Source: an uncultured Clostridia bacterium (GTDB taxonomy: Bacteria > Bacillota > Clostridia > Oscillospirales > CAG-272). From it: a stretch of DNA of 5,449 nucleotides. The first letter of the stretch is position 1, and every line of letters starts with the position of its first letter. The notes under the pieces are model-generated. The model saw only the letters and a list, made by a program, of their open reading frames with translations. It did not search any database and had not been told where the DNA came from. This document shows, one piece after another, positions 1-5,448 of this stretch. The stretch lies in NCBI GenBank assembly GCA_946055715.1, contig CAMGGT010000081.1, forward strand, positions 1 to 5,449, in the 5' to 3' direction. The translations under genes were made by a program, and so were the position numbers.

Positions 1-8
1 CCGCGGGC

Positions 9-51
9 TCCTTCCCCCGCTTCGCGGTCCCCCTCCCTCCCGGAGGGAGGC
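9..51 (+). repeat. GC-rich hairpin repeat, copy 1
   Basis: An 11-base motif CCGCTTCGCGG at 17-27, itself a small palindrome-like hairpin, is followed by TCCCC and then a perfect stem of CCTCCCTC (32-39) and GAGGGAGG (43-50) around the loop CCG. The same layout with identical spacing (hairpin 15 bases after the motif start) occurs at 238-271. The 3' side also offers an overlapping small hairpin AGGCA/TGCCT (48-52 with 58-62). From memory, similar sequences are scattered between genes in gut Oscillospiraceae, but I cannot confirm that here. The outer boundaries are approximate. Confidence 0.65.
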
Positions 52-90
52 AAAAAATGCCTACCGGTTCGTTTTGTCCTCGTAGTACGA

Positions 91-200
91 TGTAACATTT
101 AAAACTATATTCTACACGGCTGATGTTCGATTGCTTCAACTCAACAAACAGCAAAACAAAAGCTAAAGTATTAGCTGTTACAGCATAGTAGCGGAGAATA
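91..200. other. AT-rich island without a gene
   Basis: This stretch is about 35% G+C, against more than 60% in the neighbouring genes. Both strands are broken by stops and no short frame has a convincing start. It contains two overlapping, mutually exclusive small hairpins: AGCTAA (161-166) with TTAGCT (171-176), and GCTG (174-177) with CAGC (181-184). TATATT at 106-111 resembles a -10 box, but no -35 lies at a proper distance. It may be a decayed gene, an insertion, or a regulatory spacer; the sequence does not decide. Confidence 0.4.
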
Positions 201-229
201 TCACCCTTCCGCTTTTTGCAAGGGCACCC

Positions 230-272
230 CTCATCCACCGCTTCGCGGTCCCCCTTCCCCACTGGGGAAGGC
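230..272 (+). repeat. GC-rich hairpin repeat, copy 2
   Basis: This is the second copy of the element at 9-51. CCGCTTCGCGG is at 238-248, followed by the perfect 8-bp stem CCTTCCCC (253-260) and GGGGAAGG (264-271) around the loop ACT. Compared with copy 1, the 5' arm differs at its 4th and 7th bases. Both differences are matched on the 3' arm, so the fold is preserved although the sequence changed. The flank upstream (CATCCACCGC against CTTCCCCCGC) and a downstream CCTAC-GGT motif are also partly shared. This indicates a dispersed element selected for structure. Confidence 0.7.
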
Positions 273-293
273 ATTGAAGGTAGACCTACGGTA

Positions 294-374
294 AAGGGGC
301 TGTCACAAATGCGAACATGCACTTGCAACAGCCCCTTATTCCTCTTTTCGGCTCTGTCTTAATGCGACAGCCCC
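294..374 (+). repeat. Long imperfect hairpin / possible MITE-like element
   Basis: AAGGGGCTGT (294-303) pairs perfectly with ACAGCCCCTT (328-337). Inside it CAAATGC (306-312) pairs with GCACTTG (319-325) at six of seven positions around the loop GAACAT, giving a long two-part stem. A third arm, GACAGCCCC (366-374), is the exact reverse complement of 296-304, so the 296-374 segment also has 9-bp terminal inverted repeats that extend weakly inward. The ends resemble termini of IS1182-like insertion sequences as I remember them, but there is no transposase and I see no clear target duplication. The stem is followed by a weak pyrimidine-rich tract (339-348), so a terminator role for an upstream transcript is also possible. 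Confidence 0.5.
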
Positions 375-463
375 GCCATACTGCGGCCTGCTTTTGCTAT
401 TTGCTACGCCGAAGGGATTTGCCGAGGGCACTATTTCATCCTCTTCACGAAAAGTGATTGAGA

Positions 464-499
464 GGGGGCTTGGGGGAGGCCTTTTTCAGACCTCCCCCA
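464..499 (+). repeat. Second hairpin repeat family, copy A
   Basis: TGGGGGAGG (471-479) pairs perfectly with CCTCCCCCA (491-499), a 9-bp stem with an 11-base loop containing CCTTTTT. Bases 472-486 match 5417-5431 near the window end with one mismatch in 15, in the same orientation, so these are two copies of one element. No T-tract follows the stem on either strand, so it is not a standard intrinsic terminator. The downstream neighbour is the promoter at 557-585. Confidence 0.55.
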
Positions 500-556
500 C
501 ATCGCTTCTCCACACGCAATCTATTGCGCTCGCGCTCAAACTCAAGCAGCAGTTGC

Positions 557-585
557 TTGACTGTCTCCGCTTTTTGTTGTATGAT
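557..585 (+). promoter_or_regulatory. Sigma-A-type promoter for ywlG
   Basis: A -35 box TTGACT (557-562, five of six consensus bases) is separated by exactly 17 bases from a -10 box TATGAT (580-585, five of six). Transcription should start at about 591-593, on the strand of all three genes. This is the best promoter I can find in the window. It leaves a leader of about 255 nt before ywlG. It has not been tested against background, but the double match at optimal spacing in a GC-rich region is unlikely to be trivial. Confidence 0.6.
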
Positions 586-591
586 AGTGCG

Positions 592-848
592 CATAAGAAA
601 GTGCGGCAGGCAGCCCCGCCACGGCACCGCGCCGCGTCACCGACGGGGCAGGGAAATGCACCGTCCCAAAAGCGGCAAGCGGGCGGTTTGCTTGCGGAGA
701 CAATGGTCCGACAATGGAATCTGTTCCTGTGGGACAGAAGTACCCACCGCCGCCAAAAACAAAAATTCATCAAAAACCGGCCGAACCACCTTTCTTTTGA
801 GACTTCGCAAAAGGGAATGGCCGCGGCCGTCGAAGCGAAGAGGGCAAA
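592..848 (+). promoter_or_regulatory. Structured 5' leader of ywlG, class unrecognised
   Basis: If the promoter at 557-585 is used, this is the untranslated leader. Several stems are visible: GCCCCG (613-618) with CGGGGC (644-649) enclosing CGGC/GCCG (622-625 with 631-634); GCAAGC (675-680) with GCTTGC (690-695); and an 8-bp stem 720-727 with 731-738 (one G-U pair, loop TGT). Near the end, CTTCGC (803-808) pairs perfectly with GCGAAG (835-840), which covers the start of the ribosome binding site. An alternative stem CTTTTG/CAAAAG (794-799 with 808-813) shares one base with it. I recognise no riboswitch, T-box or known small RNA. GC-rich sequence gives chance pairing, so a regulatory role is inferred only. 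Confidence 0.35.
838..844 (+). promoter_or_regulatory. Ribosome binding site of ywlG
   Basis: AAGAGGG ends four bases before the ATG at 849 and supports that start. Its first bases lie in the 3' arm of the 803-808/835-840 stem, so folding could partly hide it. Confidence 0.6.
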
Positions 849-1442
849 ATGACACAGACCGAAAGCAAACAGACATACCTCCCCGAAGAGATCTGCCGAC
901 AGGCAGAGGCAGTGGCGCGCGAGCTGGCGCAGGCCGCCCATCTCACACGCGGGCAGATCGTGGTGGTGGGGTGCAGTACCAGCGAAGTGCGCGGGCAGGC
1001 GGTGGGCAGTTGCCCCACGCCGGAGATCGCGCAGGCCATCTACCGCGGCCTGCAAGGCATCTTTGAGCCGCTGGGGGTGTATGTGGCCGCCCAATGCTGC
1101 GAGCATCTCAACCGCGCCATCATCGTGGAGCGCGACGCGGTGCCCGGCGCAGACATCGTCAATGTCGTGCCCAGGCCGGACGCGGGGGGCTCGTTTGCCA
1201 CGGCCTGCTACCGCGCGTTTGCCCATCCGGTTGCACTGGAAGAGATCAAAGCGGACGCCGGCATCGACATCGGCGGCACCCTCATCGGCATGCACCTCAA
1301 AAAGGTGGCGGTGCCGCTGCACCCGTCGCAGAAGCAGATCGGGCAGGCCGCCGTCGTCTGCGCCAGGGTGCGGCCGAAGTTCATCGGCGGGGAGCGCGCC
1401 GGGTATGACGACGCGCTCAGACAGGGCTATCCCGCCCCTTGA
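849..1442 (+). CDS. ywlG: UPF0340 family protein (TIGR01440, YwlG-like)
   Basis: This encodes a complete 197-residue protein of the UPF0340/TIGR01440 family, related to Bacillus subtilis YwlG. It is a small soluble cytoplasmic protein; no signal peptide or membrane segment is visible. Its biochemical role is not established, although structures of family members are known. Conserved blocks are clear: GCSTSE at 41-46, CCEHLNRA at 83-90, ADAGIDIG at 135-142 followed by LIGMHLK at 145-151, SQKQIGQA at 160-167, and a C-terminal RPKFIGGERA at 175-184. The paired cysteines with EHLN, and the Asp/Gly-rich segment, look like a binding or active site. Length is close to the usual 180-195 residues. The ATG at 849 has a ribosome binding site at 838-844, and no credible alternative start gives a better N-terminus. 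Upstream is a promoter and long leader; downstream 198 bp separate it from the ABC exporter genes, so cotranscription is possible but not shown. Family assignment is firm; function is open. Confidence 0.95.
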   Translation: MTQTESKQTYLPEEICRQAEAVARELAQAAHLTRGQIVVVGCSTSEVRGQAVGSCPTPEIAQAIYRGLQGIFEPLGVYVAAQCCEHLNRAIIVERDAVPGADIVNVVPRPDAGGSFATACYRAFAHPVALEEIKADAGIDIGGTLIGMHLKKVAVPLHPSQKQIGQAAVVCARVRPKFIGGERAGYDDALRQGYPAP

Positions 1443-1640
1443 CAGACAGCGCATTCGCCGAAAGCTAAAACACGCGCGCCCGGCGCAGTGGTCGAATCTT
1501 GCTTTCTTTGTTCATATCCGGTTGCGTCGGGGCGTTGACAAACTCTCTGCGCATCACCCAAGCCCAACCGGCTGTGCCTTCACAAAGAAGGCGCATTGCC
1601 CGGTGCGGACGATCTGATACAGAAAGGGCAGTATCCGCCT
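1443..1640 (+). other. Intergenic spacer before the ABC operon
   Basis: This 198-bp gap contains a perfect -35-like TTGACA at 1535-1540 but no acceptable -10 box 16-19 bases downstream. CCGGTTG (1518-1524) and CAACCGG (1565-1571) form a perfect 7-bp inverted repeat surrounding it. I find no intrinsic terminator with a T-tract after ywlG. The ABC genes could therefore be read from the ywlG promoter or from a promoter I cannot recognise. Confidence 0.4.
1621..1628 (+). promoter_or_regulatory. Probable ribosome binding site of first ABC gene
   Basis: AGAAAGGG lies 12 bases before the GTG at 1641, which is longer than ideal. It sits in the loop of a small hairpin, GATAC (1616-1620) with GTATC (1631-1635). 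Closing that hairpin would shorten the effective distance to the start, which could explain the spacing. A competing start, TTG at 1596, has AAAGAAGG at 1584-1591. Confidence 0.4.
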
Positions 1641-3482
1641 GTGAAAACCCCAAAACCCAAAATAGAAAAAGCCAAAAAGCCCACTTACAGCACCCTTCAG
1701 AATGTGTGGTTCATGGTGAAGCTCGCATGGACGGCAAAAGAGAAAAAGGTGCTTGTGCTGTGCCTGCTGTCGGCGGTGCTGGCGGTGCTGAACAGCATCA
1801 TCGGGCTGTATATTACCCCCACCATCCTGTCGGCGGTGGAACAGCGGGTGCCCGTCTCGGAGCTGGTGCTGACCATTTTGCTGTTCACGGGCGGGGTCAT
1901 GCTGGTCTCGGCCGCCTCTGCCTATGTGCAGCGCAACACGCTGTTCGGCCGCGTTGCCGTGCGGTGTGAGCTGATTGCGCTTGTGAACAAAAAGGCCGCC
2001 ACCACCTCCTATCCCAATGTGGGAGACGAGGCCTTCGGCCGCCTGCTGGCCAGCGCGGAGGACGCGACCAACAGCAACCAAAAAGCCGGCGAGGCAATAT
2101 GGGAGACCCTCTCTTCCCTTCTCAAAAATCTGCTGGGCTTTGCCATCTACCTCTCCCTGCTGGTCTCGGTGGGGCCGACACTGCTCTTGTGCGTGCTTCT
2201 CACCACGGTCGTGGGCTATTACATCGGCCGGTATGCAGACGGATACAGGTACCGCCATCGGGAGGAGGAAGAAGACTGCCTCCGCCACATAGAGTACATC
2301 CACGGCCGCGCGCAGGACTGGAACGCGGCAAAGGACATCCGCATCTTCGGCCTGCGCGGCTGGATGACCGACCTTTCGCAAAAGGCCAGGGCGGCCTATG
2401 CGGGCGTTCGCCGGCGGGCCACCCGCGCCGTCATCTTTGCTCGGCTGGCAGATGTGGTGCTGGCCTTCCTGCGCAACGGACTGGCCTATGTCTACCTCAT
2501 CCGGCAGGTGCTGGAGGGGCAGATCGACGTGCCGCGGTTTTTGCTGCTCTTCTCGGCGGTGGGTGGCTTTACCGAGTGGGTGTCGGGCATTCTCGGCGAC
2601 CTTGCCACCCTGCATCGGCAGAGCTTAGACCTTTGCACCCTGCGCGAATTTCTGGATTTTCCGGAGCCGTTTCTGTTCACGCAGGGGCAGCCGCTTGCGG
2701 CAGAGCCGGGGGATGCGCATGAGATCCGGCTGGAGCATGTCTGCTTCCGCTATCCCGGCACGGAAAAGGACACCCTGCACGACATAAACCTTGTACTTCA
2801 TCCCGGCGAAAAGCTGGCCGTGGTGGGGCTGAACGGCGCGGGCAAAACCACGCTGGTCAAGCTCATCTGCGGGTTTCTGGACCCCACAGAGGGACAGGTA
2901 CTGTTGGACGGCACAGACATCCGCGTCTATGACCGCGCGGCCTACTACCGGCTGTTTTCCGCCGTGTTTCAGCAGTATTCGCTTCTGGCCGCGACGGTGG
3001 CCGCCAATGTGGCGCAGACAGAAGACAACATCGACCTTCCGCGTGTGCAGGCCTGCCTGGAAAAGGCAGGTCTTACGGGCAAGATCGACTCTCTGCCCCA
3101 GGGGTACGACACCCTGCTCAACCGCGAGGTGTATGAAGACGCGGCCATGCTGTCCGGCGGCGAAACACAGCGTCTGATGCTGGCGCGCGCCCTGTATAAG
3201 GATGCGCCGTTTGTCATCCTGGACGAGCCCACCGCCGCCCTCGACCCGCTGGCGGAAGAAGACCTGTACCGCAAATACAGCGAAATGACCGACCGCAAAT
3301 CGTCGGTCTACATCTCTCACCGCCTGGCTTCCACCCGGTTCTGCGACCGCATCATCCTCATTGACGGAAATGTCGTCGCAGAGCAGGGCACGCACGAGCA
3401 ACTGCTGGCCATGGGCGGCAGGTATGCCGACCTGTTTGAAGTGCAGAGCAAATACTACAGAGAAGGAGGCGATGCCGAGTGA
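1641..3482 (+). CDS. ABC exporter half-transporter, permease-ATPase fusion (first subunit)
   Basis: This encodes a 613-residue half-transporter of the type IV (MsbA/MdlB-like) ABC exporter fold, using ATP to move an unknown substrate outward across the cytoplasmic membrane. A lysine/proline-rich cytoplasmic tail (residues 1-30) precedes about six membrane helices (roughly 36-59, 75-97, 158-179, 180-196, 268-288, 300-319). The segment KDIRIFG near 231-237 is in the position of a coupling helix. The ATPase domain runs from about 360: aromatic A-loop Tyr371, Walker A GLNGAGKTT 396-404, Q-loop Gln444, signature LSGGETQ 504-510, Walker B FVILDE 524-529 with catalytic Glu529, D-loop ALD near 533-535, and switch His560. 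All catalytic elements are intact. The start is GTG at 1641; the frame is open to a TTG at 1596, but the 15 extra residues do not look like family sequence, while the protein from GTG begins as expected. The 3' end overlaps the next gene by 11 bp, indicating a heterodimeric partner. Substrate candidates include peptides, lipids or drugs; none is favoured by context. Confidence 0.93.
   Translation: MKTPKPKIEKAKKPTYSTLQNVWFMVKLAWTAKEKKVLVLCLLSAVLAVLNSIIGLYITPTILSAVEQRVPVSELVLTILLFTGGVMLVSAASAYVQRNTLFGRVAVRCELIALVNKKAATTSYPNVGDEAFGRLLASAEDATNSNQKAGEAIWETLSSLLKNLLGFAIYLSLLVSVGPTLLLCVLLTTVVGYYIGRYADGYRYRHREEEEDCLRHIEYIHGRAQDWNAAKDIRIFGLRGWMTDLSQKARAAYAGVRRRATRAVIFARLADVVLAFLRNGLAYVYLIRQVLEGQIDVPRFLLLFSAVGGFTEWVSGILGDLATLHRQSLDLCTLREFLDFPEPFLFTQGQPLAAEPGDAHEIRLEHVCFRYPGTEKDTLHDINLVLHPGEKLAVVGLNGAGKTTLVKLICGFLDPTEGQVLLDGTDIRVYDRAAYYRLFSAVFQQYSLLAATVAANVAQTEDNIDLPRVQACLEKAGLTGKIDSLPQGYDTLLNREVYEDAAMLSGGETQRLMLARALYKDAPFVILDEPTAALDPLAEEDLYRKYSEMTDRKSSVYISHRLASTRFCDRIILIDGNVVAEQGTHEQLLAMGGRYADLFEVQSKYYREGGDAE
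3461..3469 (+). promoter_or_regulatory. Strong ribosome binding site inside the first ABC gene
   Basis: AGAAGGAGG is nearly the full anti-16S complement, but ends only two bases before the ATG at 3472. Using only the AAGG part gives a spacer of about five bases. Its position within the final codons of the upstream gene fits translational coupling. Confidence 0.6.
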
Positions 3483-5388
3483 AACGCACGAAAAAACAAC
3501 CAAAAACAGAAAAAACGGCCAAAACCCCCTCTCAAAAGGCGCAATTGCCCTCAACTTCCGCGCGTTGGCGCTGCTATTTTGCCACTATCCGAAGGTGATC
3601 GCCTCCCGCCTCACCTGCGTCGCCTGGACGGCCCTGGCCCCCTATGTGGGCATTTACTTTTCGGCCAGGGTCATCGAAGCGCTGACGGGCGCGCGCGACC
3701 CCCAAACACTGTGGCGACTTGTGTTGGCCACCCTGCTTGCGGCCGCCGTTGTGTCCATAGTATCTGCCCTGCTCGTCCGCTGGAGAGATAACAGCAGCTC
3801 CGGCATGTACGGTGCCTATTATTTGGTAGAACAGCTTTTTGCCGAAAAACTGCTGGACATGGACTTTGCCGCCGTCGACGATACCAAGACCCACGAACTG
3901 CTCTCCGAGATCCGCCAGAGCCAGAATAGCGCCGGCTGGGGGCTGTTCCGCGTGGTCTCGGATGTGGAGACGCTTGTTTCCTCGCTGTTCTCGCTGCTCG
4001 GCGGCATCACGCTGACCGTGTCGCTGTTTACGGCACGGGTACCCGAGAGCGCGGGGGGCTATACCGTGCTGAATCACCCGCTGTTTGCGTTGGCCGTGGT
4101 GGCCCTTCTGTTGGGGGTCACCTGCCTCTCACCCCTGCTTTCCAACAAGGCAGACAGCTTCTGGGCGCGCAATGTCGGCAACCACAACCTGGCCAACCGG
4201 TTGTACGGTCATTTCGGGTGGCTTGGGCACCGCAAAGAGCTGGCCACCGATGTGCGCATTTACCGTCAGGACCTGTTGTGCGACAAGCATACCCACAACA
4301 AAGAGGATACCTTCGGCTCTGCCGGCCCCTTCGCGCGCTATGCCCGGGGCCCGATGGGGCTGTATGGCGCGGCGTCTGCCGCCGTGTCGGTGGTGTTTTC
4401 CGGCGCGGTGTACCTGTTTGTCTGTCTCAAAGCGTGGGCGGGTGCCTTCGGCATCGGCATGGTCACGCAGTACATTGCCGCCATCACCAAGGTGGCAGGC
4501 GGGGTCTCTTCTCTTGTCTCCGCCGCCGGCAGTATGAAGAACAACGCGGCCTTTCTGCGGCAGGTCTTTGATTTTTTTGACATTCCGAACAGCATGTGCC
4601 GCGGTTGCCTTCCCCTGCCGCAAAAACAAAACGGCGGCTATGAAGTCGAATTCCGGGATGTTTCCTTCCGCTATCCGGGCAGCGAGACTTATGCCCTGCG
4701 CCATGTCAGCATGACCTTCAGGGGTGGCGAGCGGCTGGCCGTGGTGGGGCAGAATGGCAGCGGCAAAACCACCTTCATCAAGCTGCTCTGCCGTCTTTAT
4801 GACCCCACCGAGGGGGTGATTCTGCTTGACGGCAAAGACATCCGCGACTACCGCTATGAAGAGTATATGAAGATCTTTTCGGTGGTCTTTCAGGACTTCC
4901 GTCTCTTTGCCCTCCCGCTGGGCGAAAATGTGGCCGCGGGCATGGCGTATGACAGCGCCCGTGTCACCGATTGCCTGCAAAAGGCGGGCTTCGGCGAGCG
5001 GCTGGCCAAGCTGCCCGAAGGCCCTGCCACTTGGTTGTATAAGGACCTCTGCAAGGAGGGCGTGGATGTCTCGGGCGGCGAAGCACAGAAGATCGCCATC
5101 GCGCGTGCGCTGTATAAAAACGCTCCTTTCCTCATTCTGGACGAACCCACCGCCGCCCTCGACCCGCTGGCGGAGGCCGAGATCTACGAAAAGCTAAGCG
5201 ACATCGTCGAAGACAGAACCGCTGTCTACATCAGTCACCGCCTGTCCTCCTGCAAATTCTGCGACGAAATTCTCGTCTTTGACGGCGGCGCCGTGGTGCA
5301 AAAGGGCACCCACGCGCAACTGCTTGCGGACGAGAGGGGCAAATACAGCGAACTGTGGCATGCCCAGGCGCAGTATTACGCCCGCTGA
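3472..5388 (+). CDS. ABC exporter half-transporter, permease-ATPase fusion (second subunit)
   Basis: This encodes a 638-residue partner half-transporter with the same order of domains as its upstream neighbour. After a basic, polar N-terminal tail (1-25) come about six membrane helices (roughly 44-64, 82-102, 166-187, 204-224, 298-319, 325-345). TDVRIYR near 259-265 matches the coupling-helix region of the first subunit. The ATPase domain starts near 390: A-loop Tyr401, Walker A GQNGSGKTT 426-434, Q-loop Gln474, signature VSGGEAQ 533-539 (Val in place of the usual Leu), Walker B FLILDE 553-558 with catalytic Glu558, D-loop ALD, and switch His589. An unusual CRGC (Cys376 and Cys379) lies in the linker between the two domains. 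The ATG at 3472 is preceded by a strong ribosome binding site and overlaps the upstream gene by 11 bp in another frame; earlier in-frame starts would only extend into sequence without family character. The pair probably forms a heterodimeric exporter; the substrate is unknown. Confidence 0.94.
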   Translation: MPSETHEKTTKNRKNGQNPLSKGAIALNFRALALLFCHYPKVIASRLTCVAWTALAPYVGIYFSARVIEALTGARDPQTLWRLVLATLLAAAVVSIVSALLVRWRDNSSSGMYGAYYLVEQLFAEKLLDMDFAAVDDTKTHELLSEIRQSQNSAGWGLFRVVSDVETLVSSLFSLLGGITLTVSLFTARVPESAGGYTVLNHPLFALAVVALLLGVTCLSPLLSNKADSFWARNVGNHNLANRLYGHFGWLGHRKELATDVRIYRQDLLCDKHTHNKEDTFGSAGPFARYARGPMGLYGAASAAVSVVFSGAVYLFVCLKAWAGAFGIGMVTQYIAAITKVAGGVSSLVSAAGSMKNNAAFLRQVFDFFDIPNSMCRGCLPLPQKQNGGYEVEFRDVSFRYPGSETYALRHVSMTFRGGERLAVVGQNGSGKTTFIKLLCRLYDPTEGVILLDGKDIRDYRYEEYMKIFSVVFQDFRLFALPLGENVAAGMAYDSARVTDCLQKAGFGERLAKLPEGPATWLYKDLCKEGVDVSGGEAQKIAIARALYKNAPFLILDEPTAALDPLAEAEIYEKLSDIVEDRTAVYISHRLSSCKFCDEILVFDGGAVVQKGTHAQLLADERGKYSELWHAQAQYYAR

Positions 5389-5416
5389 AGGGGAAGACGA
5401 TGCGGGGAGACGATGT

Positions 5417-5448
5417 GGGTGAGGCCTTTTTGAAAAAAGGCCTTCCCC
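5417..5448 (+). repeat. Second hairpin repeat family, copy B, after the ABC operon
   Basis: AGGCCTTTTT (5422-5431) pairs with AAAAAGGCCT (5434-5443) around a two-base loop. The stem extends through a G-T pair and one mismatch to GGG (5417-5419) with CCC (5446-5448). The element begins 29 bases after the stop of the second ABC gene, where a terminator is expected, but it is followed by C residues rather than a T-tract. It may still end or stabilise the transcript. It belongs to the same family as 464-499 and is probably cut by the window edge. Confidence 0.5.

Larger units (their letters stand above)
1..848. other. Gene-free upstream region rich in hairpins and repeats
   Basis: No open frame here has a credible combination of ribosome binding site, recognisable protein and sensible composition. 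The region is a mosaic. It holds a GC-rich hairpin repeat at about 9-51, an AT-rich island at 91-200 (38 G+C of 110 bases by my count), a second copy of the hairpin repeat at about 230-272, a long hairpin or small inverted-repeat element at 294-374, a different hairpin repeat at 464-499, a promoter at 557-585, and a probable transcribed leader to 848. The patchwork of repeats suggests an intergenic region that has accumulated small mobile or structural elements. The mosaic layout is seen directly; the accumulation history is inferred. Confidence 0.7.

Noticed and set aside
57..95. 12-codon frame with a well spaced GGGAGG upstream
   Set aside because: The apparent ribosome binding site is the 3' arm of the hairpin repeat; no promoter or following gene supports a leader peptide.
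623..667. GGCACCGCG at 623-631 with CGTCCC at 662-667, resembling a T-box core
   Set aside because: The arm before the motif lacks the GGG needed to pair with the CCC. Only about 30 nt separate it from the predicted start, leaving no room for a specifier stem. No terminator follows, and ywlG is not an amino-acid gene.
394..1066. Plus-strand frames at 394-852 and 458-1066
   Set aside because: Both start at weak TTG codons, run through the repeat at 464-499 and the promoter/leader, give basic compositions without domains, and overlap ywlG.
486..1454. 322-codon open frame on the minus strand
   Set aside because: It lies antisense to the firmly identified ywlG and runs on into the leader. Its translation shows no recognisable domain, and long antisense frames are expected in GC-rich genes.
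1535..1540. Perfect TTGACA as a promoter for the ABC operon
   Set aside because: No -10-like hexamer occurs 16-19 bases downstream (the sequence there is C-rich), so it is not called as a promoter.
1554..4980. Long minus-strand frames at 1554-2615, 2625-3554 and 4129-4980
   Set aside because: All are antisense to the two ABC genes, with low-complexity translations rich in His, Gln and Gly and no known domains; they follow from codon bias in the real genes.
5390..5415. Near-tandem repeat GGGGA(A)GACGATG after the last gene
   Set aside because: Two short, imperfect units are too little to call a functional repeat; they may be chance or a small duplication.
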